A stretch of DNA of 64,000 nt from Conyzicola lurida (GTDB taxonomy: Bacteria > Actinomycetota > Actinomycetes > Actinomycetales > Microbacteriaceae). The notes under the pieces were generated by a model. The model ran no database searches. It was not told the origin of the DNA and worked only from the letters and a program-made list of their open reading frames with translations. The position numbers were made by a program, and so were the translations under genes. Of this stretch, positions 39,881 through 48,739 are shown piece after piece. The stretch spans positions 1 through 64,000 of the forward strand of contig NZ_JACHMJ010000001.1 of the NCBI RefSeq assembly GCF_014204935.1, written 5' to 3'. The number at the start of each line of letters is the position of its first letter. The first letter of the stretch is position 1.

Positions 39881-40837
39881 ATGAAGAACCTTGCCGCCGA
39901 CCGCGTCGCGCTCAACCCGATCCAGTGGATCAACGTCAAGGCCGACCCGGCCGACCCGGGCAGCGAGAGCCTCTGGCTGTTCGCCGAGCCCTCCTTCCGC
40001 GCCGACTACCCCGGGGTGCTCGCCGCGATCAAGGCCGCCGGGTTCGCCTCCACGATGATGGAGGTGCTCGACACGCAGACGCTGCAGAACTACAAGGGGA
40101 TGGTCGACGACGCGGGCCTCACCCTCGCGCCCGGCTACGCCAGCATCGCGCTGCCCGAGGACCACGGCGTGACCCTCGAGCCGGGCAGCGCCGCCGAGGT
40201 GCGCTGGTACGACATCATCCGCCGCCGCGCGGAGGAGTCGAACTACTTCGGCCTCGACACGGTGTTCCTCGCACCCGAGGTCTGGTGGGGCGACGTCACC
40301 GTGCGCACGAACCAGCAGGTCGCCGTGGGGGCAGCGTTCGACCAGGGGCGCCTGAACCGGGTCATCGACACGATCGGCACCGCGGCCGAAATCCTCGCCG
40401 CCGAGGGAATCCGCGCCGGGCTCCACAACCACATCGGCACCTGGGTCGAGACGGAGGACGAGATCGAACAGGTACTCGCGGCGGTGCCGTCCAACTTGCT
40501 CGGGGCGTCGTTCGACGTCGGCCACCTCGCCTGGGCCGGAATCGACCCGGCTGCGATGATCACGCGTCACGCCGACCGGCTCGTCGACCTGCACCTCAAA
40601 GACCTGAACATGACGATCGCGAACGCGACCCACGAGACGCCGACGCCGTACAACACGGCGACCGACGCGGGCCTCTTCCTCGAGCCCGGACTCGGCGACC
40701 TCGACCTCGACGGCGTCATCGCGGCGCTGCCCGAGGCGTGGCGCGGCTGGGTCATCATCGAGGTCGACCGCGCGTCGATGCCGCCCGTCGCGAGCGCCGA
40801 CGTCAGCTGGAACTGGGTGCAGAACCGCCTGGGCTAG
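39881..40837 (+). CDS. Sugar phosphate isomerase/epimerase-like TIM-barrel protein
   Basis: The 318-residue protein is of the xylose-isomerase-like TIM-barrel family. Metal-site patterns are visible: GLHNHIGTWVETEDEI (about 185-200), FDVGHLAW (about 213) and DLHLKDL (about 240), with EVDRAS near 300. These give the usual Glu/Asp/His metal ligands. It comes 25 bases after the GMC oxidoreductase, so both belong to one operon. Relatives next to such oxidases act on 3-keto-glycosides or in C-deglycosylation (CarB/CarC-like); the role here is inferred from context. Confidence 0.85.
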   Translation: MKNLAADRVALNPIQWINVKADPADPGSESLWLFAEPSFRADYPGVLAAIKAAGFASTMMEVLDTQTLQNYKGMVDDAGLTLAPGYASIALPEDHGVTLEPGSAAEVRWYDIIRRRAEESNYFGLDTVFLAPEVWWGDVTVRTNQQVAVGAAFDQGRLNRVIDTIGTAAEILAAEGIRAGLHNHIGTWVETEDEIEQVLAAVPSNLLGASFDVGHLAWAGIDPAAMITRHADRLVDLHLKDLNMTIANATHETPTPYNTATDAGLFLEPGLGDLDLDGVIAALPEAWRGWVIIEVDRASMPPVASADVSWNWVQNRLG

Positions 40838-40847
40838 GCGCGCACCG

Positions 40848-41726
40848 TCAGCGGAACCGCGACGCCGCCTCGACCAGCACGTCCTCCGACCCCGCGTAGA
40901 TGCCGTCGCGGCGCGGCCAGTGCGAGATCACGTCGGTGAACCCGAGCTCGGCCGCCCGCCCCGCCGCCTCCTCGAACGCGTCGACGCTGGCCAGGGAGAA
41001 CACCTTCTCGGAGTCGAGCGAGAGGTAGCGGTCGAGCGTGCCCGGGTCGCGGCCGGCGGCGTCGGCCGCGTCATCCAATCTCTTGGACAACTCGGCGACG
41101 CCGTGCCACCAGTCGTCGCCGACCAGTCGCTCGTCGCCGGTGGTGACCCAGCCTTGACCGAAGCGGGCGGCCAGCGCGAGTCCCTTCGGCCCGTTGGCGG
41201 CGATCACGAACGGCAGGCGCGGCGTCTGGGCGGGGGTGCCCACCATCCGCGCACCGACGGCGGTGAACCATTCGCCGTCGAACGAGATCCCGGCGTCATC
41301 CGGCCCCTCGAATCTCAGCAGCGTGTCGAGTCGCTCGACGAACTCGGCGAACCGCTCGTGCCGCTGGCGGGGCGTGTACCCGGGCTGCCCGAGCACGAAC
41401 GCGTCGAAGCCGGTGCCGCCGGAGCCCACTCCGAGCAGCAGGCGGCCGCCGGAGATGTCGTCGACGGTCGCGAGCTCCTTGGCGAAGGGCACGGGATGCC
41501 GGAAGTTCGGCGACGCCACGAATGTGCCGAGCCGGATGGTCGAGGTCGCGGCCGCGGCGGCGGTCAGCGTGGGCACGGTGGCGCCCCACGGCTCGTCGGC
41601 GAGCGAACGCCAGGAGAGGTGGTCGTAGGTCCACGCGTGGTCGAAGCCGAGCTCTTCGGCGAGCACCCACTTGCGGCGTGCTTCGGGCCAGCTGTCCTGG
41701 GCGAGAATCGTGATTCCGTGTCGCAT
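40848..41726 (-). CDS. LLM class flavin-dependent oxidoreductase
   Basis: The 292-residue protein has a luciferase-like monooxygenase TIM barrel. GFDHAWTYDHLSWRS and the IRLGTFVASPNFRHP strand/loop are typical, as is GRLLLGVGSGG. This class uses F420 or FMN to oxidise or reduce diverse substrates. The start is an ATG at 41726. An upstream in-frame extension is arginine-rich and was rejected. It is convergent with the sugar locus and not obviously part of it. Confidence 0.86.
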   Translation of the reverse strand: MRHGITILAQDSWPEARRKWVLAEELGFDHAWTYDHLSWRSLADEPWGATVPTLTAAAAATSTIRLGTFVASPNFRHPVPFAKELATVDDISGGRLLLGVGSGGTGFDAFVLGQPGYTPRQRHERFAEFVERLDTLLRFEGPDDAGISFDGEWFTAVGARMVGTPAQTPRLPFVIAANGPKGLALAARFGQGWVTTGDERLVGDDWWHGVAELSKRLDDAADAAGRDPGTLDRYLSLDSEKVFSLASVDAFEEAAGRAAELGFTDVISHWPRRDGIYAGSEDVLVEAASRFR

Positions 41727-41803
41727 GACCCCAGTGTGCACCATCCGTCGAACGAGGGGTCGGGATGTCGGCGGGGCGACGCAGCGACGGGTGGCGCCGG
41801 TTC

Positions 41804-42319
41804 TCAGCGCGTGGCGCGCACCTCGGCGGACATCGCCTCGTAGGTCGGCGCGAGCTCGCCCCAGCGGTCCACCCAGGGCACGGGGTCGCGGCCCGCGATA
41901 TGGGCCGCGAGGTCTTCGAGGTGCGCCTGCCAACCGGCGCCGTGTGCCGAGATCGTCTCGAGCGGCAGGCCGCGTTCCTCGACGAGGAGGTCGGTTGCGC
42001 CGTCGGCCGCCGTCAGCCGGGCCTCGAACACCGTCTCGTCCTCCTCGCCCGGACGCATCGTGACGACGAGATGCGTATGCGGCTCGCACACGTCGACCCG
42101 GGCGGTGCCCTCCCAATGGCTGGTGAGCCTGGCGCTGAAGCTGCCGCCCACGCGCAGATCGCCGTCGATCCGGCCGATCCACCGGGCGACGCGGTCGGGC
42201 TCGGTCATCGCCGACCAGAGATCCTCGATCGAGGTGTCGAACCTGTCGTGCATCCGCACCGTTCCCGTGCCGGGAGCGTTGTCATCCAAGGTCAGAATTT
42301 CTCCCAGAATGCCGGTCAT
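41804..42319 (-). CDS. SRPBCC (START/AHSA1-like) domain protein
   Basis: The 171-residue protein has the SRPBCC pattern: TVRMHDRFDTSIEDLWSAMTEPDRVARWIG, then DLRVGGSFSARLTSHWEGTARVDVCEP. These segments fit the AHSA1-like group, which is commonly paired with an ArsR regulator. Its start lies 3 bases after the stop of the ArsR-type gene, so the two form an operon. The ligand is unknown. Confidence 0.85.
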   Translation of the reverse strand: MTGILGEILTLDDNAPGTGTVRMHDRFDTSIEDLWSAMTEPDRVARWIGRIDGDLRVGGSFSARLTSHWEGTARVDVCEPHTHLVVTMRPGEEDETVFEARLTAADGATDLLVEERGLPLETISAHGAGWQAHLEDLAAHIAGRDPVPWVDRWGELAPTYEAMSAEVRATR

Positions 42320-42322
42320 CGT

Positions 42323-42643
42323 CTAACTCCTTGTCTGTCGCTTTCCGCGCGCCACTTCGGTGTGCAGGGCGTCCAGACGCTGGGTCCAGAGCGCGCGGTA
42401 TCCGTCGAGCCAGTCGTCGAGTTCGGCAAGCGGCTCAGGATGCAACGAGTACACGCGGCGTTGCGCGTCGGTGCGCACCTCGACCAGGCCCGCCTCCCGG
42501 AGCACGCGCAGGTGCCGCGATACCCCGGGGCGGGCGATGGGGAGGAGGTCGGCGAGCTCGCCGGCCGTCGCGGGGCCCTGCCTCAGCTGTTCCAGCAGAG
42601 TACGTCGACCGGGGTCCGAGAGAGCCTGCAGTACCGCATCCAT
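42323..42643 (-). CDS. ArsR-type winged-helix regulator
   Basis: The ATG at 42643 gives 106 residues; the upstream in-frame reading is not supported. The winged helix is clear: LQALSDPGRRTLLEQLRQGP then IARPGVSRHLRVLREAGLVEV and RRVYSLHPEPL. It pairs with the SRPBCC gene, a frequent actinobacterial arrangement. A perfect inverted repeat GTACCCG-GT-CGGGTAC lies 10-25 bases before its start, so it is likely autoregulated. Confidence 0.9.
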   Translation of the reverse strand: MDAVLQALSDPGRRTLLEQLRQGPATAGELADLLPIARPGVSRHLRVLREAGLVEVRTDAQRRVYSLHPEPLAELDDWLDGYRALWTQRLDALHTEVARGKRQTRS

Positions 42644-42652
42644 GGCGTTAAT

Positions 42653-42668
42653 GTACCCGGTCGGGTAC
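42653..42668. promoter_or_regulatory. ArsR-type operator
   Basis: GTACCCG and CGGGTAC are perfect 7-bp arms around GT. The site is just upstream of the ArsR-type gene and downstream of the MBL gene, where the ArsR promoter must be. Confidence 0.7.
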
Positions 42669-42684
42669 GTAACGCACAAGGTAC

Positions 42685-43407
42685 TTACTTGGATTCCTGC
42701 GCGGCAGCCTCGACCACTGCGACGGCTGCCGCGACACCTCCGCTCCACGGGGCTCCGTGGCCGGGCAGCACCCACGTCGCGCCGGTGGGCAGCAGGGCGC
42801 GCAGCGAGGCGATGGCCTGGGCGGGCTCGTCGGTGAACGGCGCGGGCTGCGGGCCGACGCTGCCGGTGAGCACGTGGCGTGTGGTGAGAGCGTCGCCGAC
42901 GAACACCGCGTCCACCGCCGGGATGTAGACCGCGATGCTGCCAGGGGAGTGTCCGGGCATGCCGATGATCTGCGGGGCGCCGGGCAGGTCGAGGGTGTCG
43001 CCCTCGCGCGCGTCGACTACCTCGGTCAGGTTGGTCGTGCGCAGGCCGTTCTTGCGCAGTGTGTAGCCGATGAAGCTGAGCAGGCCGCCGAGCTTCATCT
43101 GCTGCTTGGCGTTGGCGGGTTTCGGTCCGCCCTTTGCGCGCTCCGCGTCGGCGGGGTGCACGTAGACCGGCACTCCGTGGTCGCGGCGCAGGCGTTCGGC
43201 GAAACCGATGTGGTCGCCGTCGCCGTGGGTCAGGATGACGCCCTTGATGTCATCGAGGGTGCGACCCATCGATGCCAGTTCGGTCACCAGCTCGTGCCAG
43301 TGTCCGGCGAGGCCGGCGTCGATGACGGTCACCCCCTCGGGAGTGTCGACGAGGTAGACGGCGACGATGTCGTTGCCGATGCGGTGGAGGGATTCGCTGA
43401 GCTTCAT
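42685..43407 (-). CDS. MBL-fold metallo-hydrolase
   Basis: The 240-residue protein has the MBL HxHxDH-type motif in the form THGDGDHIGFAERL (residues about 60-73). The further metal ligands are in IIGMPGHSPGSIAVY and the final LPGHGAPW. The overall pattern is like small hydrolases of the glyoxalase-II or lactonase-like groups. It is divergent from the TetR gene at 43461. A 27-bp inverted repeat overlaps its own start codon, so it is probably repressed by that TetR protein. Confidence 0.88.
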   Translation of the reverse strand: MKLSESLHRIGNDIVAVYLVDTPEGVTVIDAGLAGHWHELVTELASMGRTLDDIKGVILTHGDGDHIGFAERLRRDHGVPVYVHPADAERAKGGPKPANAKQQMKLGGLLSFIGYTLRKNGLRTTNLTEVVDAREGDTLDLPGAPQIIGMPGHSPGSIAVYIPAVDAVFVGDALTTRHVLTGSVGPQPAPFTDEPAQAIASLRALLPTGATWVLPGHGAPWSGGVAAAVAVVEAAAQESK

Positions 43408-43432
43408 GATGGCTATGGTACATAGCCATCAT
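43406..43432. promoter_or_regulatory. Inverted repeat operator between MBL and TetR genes
   Basis: ATGATGGCTATG (43406-43417) and CATAGCCATCAT (43421-43432) are perfect 12-bp arms around GTA. The repeat overlaps the start codon of the MBL gene. A related half-site pair (GGCTAT and ATAGC) follows at 43433-43448. Confidence 0.8.
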
Positions 43433-43448
43433 GGCTATCGTCAATAGC

Positions 43449-43454
43449 TATACT
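43449..43454 (+). promoter_or_regulatory. -10 element of a leaderless TetR transcript
   Basis: TATACT lies 6 bases before the ATG at 43461. Transcription would start at or next to that ATG, giving a leaderless mRNA. The -10 lies just beyond the operator repeats, so repressor binding could block it. Confidence 0.55.
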
Positions 43455-43460
43455 GGAAAC

Positions 43461-44003
43461 ATGCCCACACCGGAACGAACCTCGCTCGACGCCATCGTGC
43501 TCGCCGCCCGCGACCTGCTCGAAGAGGAGGGGCTCGCGGCACTCACGATGAACGCGGTCGCCCTGCGGGTGGGCGTGCGTGCGCCATCCCTCTACAAGCG
43601 TGTGGAAAACCGCGACCGGCTGATTCAGCTGGTCGCCGAGGCGACGCTCACCGATCTGGCCGGCCGCGTCGACGACGAGGCCGGGATCGCCGAGATCGTG
43701 AACGAGCTGCGCGCGTTCGGGCGGGAGCGTCCCGCCGCGTTCCAGCTCGTGATGACGCCGGCGGCGGGTACCGCGGTGGCCGACCTCCAGTTCCGCGTCG
43801 CCGCGAGCGAGGGCGTGCTCCGCGGGGCCGGGCGGCTCGCGGGCGAGGAGCAGGCGCTCGAGGCGGCCCGCACGGTCACCGCGTGGGCCACCGGGTTCAT
43901 CAGCATGGAGCTGAACGGCGCGTTCCAGCTCGGCGGCGACGTCGACGCGGCGTGGGACTACGGGGTGGAGCGGATCGTCGCGGCGATCAGCGAGCGGGCT
44001 TAG
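43461..44003 (+). CDS. TetR/AcrR family regulator (TetR_C_33/WHG-like)
   Basis: The ATG at 43461 gives 180 residues. An ATG at 43431 lies inside the operator repeat and is less likely. The helix-turn-helix is [20 protein letters not shown] then [19 protein letters not shown]. The C-terminal domain ([28 protein letters not shown]) is the WHG type. It is divergent from the MBL gene and shares its inverted repeats, so it most likely represses both. It ends with a 4-base overlap with the convergent GH13 gene. Confidence 0.87.
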   Translation: MPTPERTSLDAIVLAARDLLEEEGLAALTMNAVALRVGVRAPSLYKRVENRDRLIQLVAEATLTDLAGRVDDEAGIAEIVNELRAFGRERPAAFQLVMTPAAGTAVADLQFRVAASEGVLRGAGRLAGEEQALEAARTVTAWATGFISMELNGAFQLGGDVDAAWDYGVERIVAAISERA

Positions 44004-46255
44004 GCCTCGGGCTCCTCGTCCTCGACGAGCAGGAACAGGCCGGCGTAGGGCGCGAGCGAGACGGGGAAGCTGAGCAGGTCGTCGACCGCCCCGATCGTGC
44101 GGCCGGTGACCGCGTTACGCACGTTGCGGCGGGCGATGAGCGCGTCCGACCGCACGGTGCCCTGGATGGCCTCGCCGCTGAAGTTCAGCACGGTGATCTG
44201 CACCGGTGCGTCCGTCTGGGTGGCGTCTCCGCCGTCGAGGCGGTGCACGAGCACGAGCATGCCGGGGTGGGCGACGTCGGGCACGTCGATCTGGCTGCCG
44301 ATCGCGATGTCGAAACGCTCGCGGATCGCCAGCACCGTGCGCAGCTTGGACGCGAACGAGTTGCGGTCGGTGAGCTGCTCGGGCAGCGACCCGTACAGCG
44401 AGCGGCCGCGGGGCATGCCGGAGCTCGAGGTCGCGGCATCCGGGTTGCCGTCGATGAGGTCGTGTGCGCCGCGTTCGACCCAGCGGGTGTCGCCGCCCTC
44501 GATGAGGTCGTGCACCTGGTCGGCCGGCAGCGGGAGCAGGCCGAGGAGGTCCCAGGCCGAGAGCGCGAAGACTCCGGGCTGCCAGGCGTTGAACATGGCG
44601 AGCAGCAGGTGGGCGCTGCGGATGTCGTCGACGTGCTCGTCCTTGATGGCGTCGAGAGTCGTGTGGCCCTGGGCCGCCGCGATCACCGATGCCGTCGTGC
44701 AGGCGATTCCGTTGGTGGTGAAGACGAGGTTGTAGTCGGCCGCGTCACCCGTGAGCTTGTCGAGGAGGTCCTGGCGGATGACCTCGGCGAGCTGCGAGCC
44801 GGCGATCTCTTCTCCGCGGAACGGGTAGAGGTCGGCGTGGTGCTCGGTGTCCCAGTGCACGAGCTCGTAGGTGAGCTCGTCGTGGTTCTGCAGTGCGTGC
44901 ACCAGTGTGACGGGGTCGACGCCCACTTCGAGCGAGGTACGCAGGGTGAGGCGCAGGAACTCGGTGTCGCCGGTGGCGAGGGCGTGGTGGTACGCCGGGC
45001 GGTTGATGAAGTCGTAGGAGAGGTCGGCACCGACGCGGCCGGTGTCGCGGATGTCCTCCATCGCCAGGTTGAGCTCCTGGAAGGAGAACCCGCCGACCTT
45101 GCGCACCATGCTGGCGATGAGGTGGTTCGCGGCTTCGGAGAGCGGGTGGCCCTCGGACCATGCCGGACCCTCCACGCTCTTCTCGACGCCGAGGAAGCCG
45201 TTGGCGTCGAGGCGCAGGGCGCTGGTGCGCAGGTCGCCGAGCGAGTGCAGGGCATCGCCCATCACGAGGCGCATACCGGCGAACGTGGGGTCGAGCCAGT
45301 TGATCGAGGGCTGGCCCTGCTTGAAGTAGTGCAGGTAGACCCAGCGGCGGGTGCGGCCGTCGACGCCGAGGACGGGACCGGTGGCGCTCCAGTTGGTCTC
45401 TTTGATGCCAGGGGCGTAGAAGATCACGCGCTGCAGGCGGCCGATGATGTAGCCGCTGTCGGCGAGCCCGGCCTCGGAGGCGGTGTCGAGGTTCACGGCG
45501 TCGCGGCCCTCGGGCACGTCGGGCAGCAGTCCCCAGTCTTCCTCGGGGATCTCGACCATGTGGTAGATGCCGGGGAAGTCCTTGTACGCCATCTCGGCGA
45601 GGCGGAAGTCGGCGCCCTTGCCGGTGTGGCCGGGCACGATGTCGTCGATGACGCTGCCGCCGTGCTGCTCCGCCACGTCGGTGAGGGCGCGGAAGTCGTC
45701 CTCCGTGCCGAAGGCGGGATCGATCTGCGTGCTGATGCGGTCGAAGTGGCCGTCGACGCTCGGGGTGAGCGCCCAGCCGGTGATGCCGCCGGCGACCTTC
45801 ACGGGGCCGGTGTGCACGGCGTCGATGCCGATGCGCTGGAACATCTTCCACAGTTCTTCGTCGCCGAGCGCGCGCAGGTAGGTCTGGCCGGGCCGGGTGA
45901 TGAGAGAGATCGGGTAGGCGGTGAACCAGACAGAGGCGGTCTGGATGGCGCGCCGGGCGTCAGGGCGGGCATACGGGTTGCGCCACATGCTGGGCTGACC
46001 GGACAGGCCACGGCTCAGCACGTCGGCGTCGCCGAGCATCGACTGGCGCTTGAGCCACTCGACGTACGACGGGTTCGAGGCGTCGGCCGCGCGCGGGTCG
46101 GAGAAGGTGCGCTGGATCTTGCTCGCCGCCAGCGGCGCGCGCGTGCGGAGCCGGGCCGGGCGCGCCGGATACCTGTCCTCGTCGTACGTGATTTCGCTCG
46201 GTTCGCGCACGCTGTCGTCTTCGGTCACGATTCCCCCATAAGGTCGATGCTCCAT
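44000..46255 (-). CDS. Glycoside hydrolase family 13 (trehalose-synthase-like) protein
   Basis: The 751-residue protein has a GH13 barrel. The nucleophile region is ALRLDANGF with D350, the general acid is E394 in FSFQELN, and the third acid is in [10 protein letters not shown]. The N-terminal region and the [11 protein letters not shown] start differ from typical alpha-amylases. The order and length are closest to trehalose synthase/maltosyltransferase-like enzymes. A C-terminal beta domain follows ([17 protein letters not shown]). It has no signal peptide. The exact reaction is unproven. The GT2 gene next to it is on the same strand but transcribed toward other DNA. Confidence 0.8.
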   Translation of the reverse strand: MEHRPYGGIVTEDDSVREPSEITYDEDRYPARPARLRTRAPLAASKIQRTFSDPRAADASNPSYVEWLKRQSMLGDADVLSRGLSGQPSMWRNPYARPDARRAIQTASVWFTAYPISLITRPGQTYLRALGDEELWKMFQRIGIDAVHTGPVKVAGGITGWALTPSVDGHFDRISTQIDPAFGTEDDFRALTDVAEQHGGSVIDDIVPGHTGKGADFRLAEMAYKDFPGIYHMVEIPEEDWGLLPDVPEGRDAVNLDTASEAGLADSGYIIGRLQRVIFYAPGIKETNWSATGPVLGVDGRTRRWVYLHYFKQGQPSINWLDPTFAGMRLVMGDALHSLGDLRTSALRLDANGFLGVEKSVEGPAWSEGHPLSEAANHLIASMVRKVGGFSFQELNLAMEDIRDTGRVGADLSYDFINRPAYHHALATGDTEFLRLTLRTSLEVGVDPVTLVHALQNHDELTYELVHWDTEHHADLYPFRGEEIAGSQLAEVIRQDLLDKLTGDAADYNLVFTTNGIACTTASVIAAAQGHTTLDAIKDEHVDDIRSAHLLLAMFNAWQPGVFALSAWDLLGLLPLPADQVHDLIEGGDTRWVERGAHDLIDGNPDAATSSSGMPRGRSLYGSLPEQLTDRNSFASKLRTVLAIRERFDIAIGSQIDVPDVAHPGMLVLVHRLDGGDATQTDAPVQITVLNFSGEAIQGTVRSDALIARRNVRNAVTGRTIGAVDDLLSFPVSLAPYAGLFLLVEDEEPEA

Positions 46256-46318
46256 TGTCGCCCCTAAACGAGGGGACGTGTCACCGACCGGCTGCGCGCC
46301 GCCTCGGGTCGCGTGGTG

Positions 46319-47089
46319 TCAGGCCCGCGCCGCCCGGCTCTTCCAGACGCGTGCGGCCCGCAGCCACGGCAGGTCCTGCGGCCAGTGGATGGCGATCGAG
46401 CGGAAGCCGCGCACCACGCGGATGCTCCCGCGGCCGTCGTAGAACGGGCGCATCGAGATGCCCATGCCGAGTCGACGGTCGCGGCGGATCAGGTGGTCGG
46501 CGCCGAGGTGGAACGACAGGTCCATGTCGTCGTGCACCATGGCGTCGTGACGGTGCACCTCGAGCCGCACCGCCTCCCAGCCGGAGCGGCGCATCGCGAA
46601 GTTGGAGCCGAAGAGCGGCACGTGGCCGAGCGCCGCGGAGACGGTGCCGAAGTACGCGCCGAGGTAGAGGGTGGCGGCGAGGGCGCGGAGGTGGCGGGGC
46701 CCGTCGATGAACCGCGCCCCGTTGGTCACGGCGACCGTGCCGGGCTCGTCGGCGAACGCGGTCTCGATCCGCTGCAGCCAGTCCGCGGCGGGGATGCAGT
46801 CGGCGTCGAGCCGGGCGATGATGTCGCCGCGGGCGTGGTCGTAGCCCGCGGCGCTCGCCGCGGGGATGCCCGGGCGGGTCTCGCTGATCACGGTCGCGCC
46901 GAGACGGCGGGCGCGGTCGGCCGTGTCGTCGCTCGAGTCGTTGTCGACCACGACGATCTCGTCGGCGGGGCGCGACTGCAGCGCGAGCGCCCGGAGGCAG
47001 CGCTCGAGCAGGTCGGCGTCGTCCTTGGCCGGGATGACGACGGAGATCGTGGCGACGGACGTGGCGGGCTGTTCAGGTGCGGGGTGCAT
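46319..47089 (-). CDS. Glycosyltransferase family 2
   Basis: The 256-residue protein has a GT-A domain: ISVVIPAKDDADLLERCLRAL, then IVVVDNDSSDDTADRA, and the metal motif LDADC (DxD). A C-terminal segment near residues 195-240 carries hydrophobic stretches that may bind the membrane. It should transfer a sugar from a nucleotide donor, with acceptor unknown. It starts about 200 bases upstream of the terminator that closes the SDR gene, so it has its own promoter region. Confidence 0.86.
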   Translation of the reverse strand: MHPAPEQPATSVATISVVIPAKDDADLLERCLRALALQSRPADEIVVVDNDSSDDTADRARRLGATVISETRPGIPAASAAGYDHARGDIIARLDADCIPAADWLQRIETAFADEPGTVAVTNGARFIDGPRHLRALAATLYLGAYFGTVSAALGHVPLFGSNFAMRRSGWEAVRLEVHRHDAMVHDDMDLSFHLGADHLIRRDRRLGMGISMRPFYDGRGSIRVVRGFRSIAIHWPQDLPWLRAARVWKSRAARA

Positions 47090-47192
47090 CGGTGTTCCGG
47101 TCTGGTCGGGCGGCGGGGCGGATTGCCGACATCCTCACTCTGCGTCAGACCCGGCCACACGCCAAACCGGGCCCGGGCCCTTGATTAACGAG

Positions 47193-47222
47193 AAAGGACC
47201 GTCCCGGCCGGGGCGGTCCCTT
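47193..47222 (-). terminator. Terminator after the SDR gene
   Basis: A GC-rich stem pairs AGGACCG...CCC with GGG...CGGTCCCT (one G-T wobble) around GGCC. Read on the minus strand it is followed by TTTCTC. It lies 15 bases after the SDR stop at 47237. Confidence 0.75.
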
Positions 47223-47236
47223 GTCTGCGGTGCTGG

Positions 47237-48019
47237 TCAGTACTTCTGCGACTGTCCGCCGTCGATGGCGATGACCTGCGCGTTGACGTACGACGCGGCG
47301 TCGGAGAGCAGGAAGGCGACGACCGATGCGACCTCTTCGGCCTTGCCGTAGCGCTTGGTCGGGTTGGCCTGGATGAACTGCTCGGCGGCCTTCTCGGGGT
47401 TCTCGGCGTCGAGCTGCTTCATCGAGTTCTCGACCATGGGGGTCCAGATGGCGCCGGGGGCGACGGCGTTGATCGTCACGCCGAACTCGCCGTACTCGAC
47501 GGCCGAGTTGCGGGTGAGGCCGACGACGCCGTGCTTGGCCGCGGCATAGCCGGACTGGTTGCCGATGCCGCGGATGCCGCCGACGGAGGCGGTGTTCACG
47601 ATGTGGCCGGAGCTCTGCTTCTTCATCACGGCGAGCACGTGCTTGAGGCCGAAGAAGACTCCGCTGAGGTTGATCGACAGCACGCGGGCGAACTCATCGG
47701 ACGCGTAGTCCTCGGTCGGGTTCTGCTTGCCTTCGATGCCGGCGTTGTTGAAGAAACCGTCGATGCGGCCGAACTCGGCGACGGTGGCTGCGACGTACGC
47801 CTCGACCTGGGCCTCGTCGGAGACGTCGGCGGTCACGACGATGGTCTTCGCCTCGGGGGAGGCGGCGAGCACGGCGGCCTGCGTCTCGGCGAGGCCCTTC
47901 TCGGAGACGTCGACGAGCGCGAGCGAGGCGCCCTGGGCGGCGACGGCGAGAGCGGTGGCGCGTCCGAGGCCGGAGCCGGCGCCGGTGATGAGAACGACCT
48001 TGTCGGTGAAGCTAGTCAT
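47237..48019 (-). CDS. SDR family oxidoreductase
   Basis: The start at 48019, after AGAAGGA, gives 260 residues; a GTG at 48073 is possible but less likely. The classical SDR motifs are present: TGAGSGLGRA, DVS near 60-62, NNAG, VNTASVGG and YAAAK. ALVDVSEKG after beta-2, with an aspartate, points to NAD(H). The region just upstream has GATGC/GCATC arms (around 48041-48055). The substrate is unknown. A terminator hairpin follows the stop. Confidence 0.9.
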   Translation of the reverse strand: MTSFTDKVVLITGAGSGLGRATALAVAAQGASLALVDVSEKGLAETQAAVLAASPEAKTIVVTADVSDEAQVEAYVAATVAEFGRIDGFFNNAGIEGKQNPTEDYASDEFARVLSINLSGVFFGLKHVLAVMKKQSSGHIVNTASVGGIRGIGNQSGYAAAKHGVVGLTRNSAVEYGEFGVTINAVAPGAIWTPMVENSMKQLDAENPEKAAEQFIQANPTKRYGKAEEVASVVAFLLSDAASYVNAQVIAIDGGQSQKY

Positions 48020-48195
48020 AATTCCTTCTCTGTGTTCGGTCGATGCGTTTGCATCTATATACATAACCAACACATGTAGCTTTCCATTTATGCCGGGGAA
48101 CCTGCCGAAAGGTAGAGATCGACCGATGGATGACGCGAGCGACGTCTGAGGACGCGAAAGTCAATGCCCTCTTTCCGATCGCCGTTTCGGGGTTG

Positions 48196-48211
48196 GATGG
48201 GCAGGCCCATC
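48196..48211. promoter_or_regulatory. Inverted repeat upstream of ctaF
   Basis: GATGGGC-AG-GCCCATC, perfect 7-bp arms, lies 18 bases before the ctaF start. It may be an operator or a leader hairpin; no further evidence. Confidence 0.35.
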
Positions 48212-48228
48212 AATCGTGAGGAACCCCC

Positions 48229-48690
48229 GTGAATGTCAATGCCCGACTCTTCTGGCTGCTCGCCGCGTTCTTCGCGTTTATCTCCGTGGTCTACACGGTG
48301 TGGACACTGCTCTACGGCGCGCAGGACCTCGCGCAAGATCCCGGCGCCGGCGGCGACCCCGGAATCCACATCGAATGGGCTGGCAGCCTGGGCCTGCTGC
48401 TCGCCGCCGTCGCGGCGGCGTTCATCGCGTTCTACGTCGGACGTGTCCACTCCACCCAGGGCGGCGTGCTCCCCGAAGACCGGCTCGACGCCGAAATCGA
48501 CGACGGCGACGCCGAACTGGGCCACTTCAGCCCGTGGAGCTGGTGGCCGGTCACCCTCGCCGGAGCGCTCGCGCTGATGTTCCTCGGGCTCGCGGTCGGA
48601 GTCTGGATCGCTTTCATCGGGGCCGGACTGCTCATGATCGCGCTCGTCGGCTGGGTCTTCGAGTATTACCGCGGCAACTTCGCTCGCTGA
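48229..48690 (+). CDS. ctaF: Cytochrome c oxidase subunit 4 (CtaF)
   Basis: The 153-residue GTG-start protein has four transmembrane segments: LFWLLAAFFAFISVVYTVWTLL, LGLLLAAVAAAFIAFYVGRV, WWPVTLAGALALMFLGLAVG and the last, GLLMIALVGWVF. PEDRLDAEIDDGDAELGHFSPWSWWP is the actinobacterial subunit IV pattern between TM2 and TM3. CtaF is part of the aa3 oxidase and normally lies in a cta operon, but no other oxidase gene is in the window. It may be a second copy. A TGAGGA ribosome-binding site precedes the start. Confidence 0.88.
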   Translation: MNVNARLFWLLAAFFAFISVVYTVWTLLYGAQDLAQDPGAGGDPGIHIEWAGSLGLLLAAVAAAFIAFYVGRVHSTQGGVLPEDRLDAEIDDGDAELGHFSPWSWWPVTLAGALALMFLGLAVGVWIAFIGAGLLMIALVGWVFEYYRGNFAR

Positions 48691-48739
48691 CGTAAAACAA
48701 ACTCACCGGGCATGGTTTGAGCAGCCCTCAGCGCCTACC

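Noticed and set aside
43883-46267. A 794-residue plus-strand frame opposite the GH13 gene
   Set aside because: It has the low-complexity Gly/Val/Glu/His composition of an antisense shadow; the GH13 frame has clear catalytic motifs.
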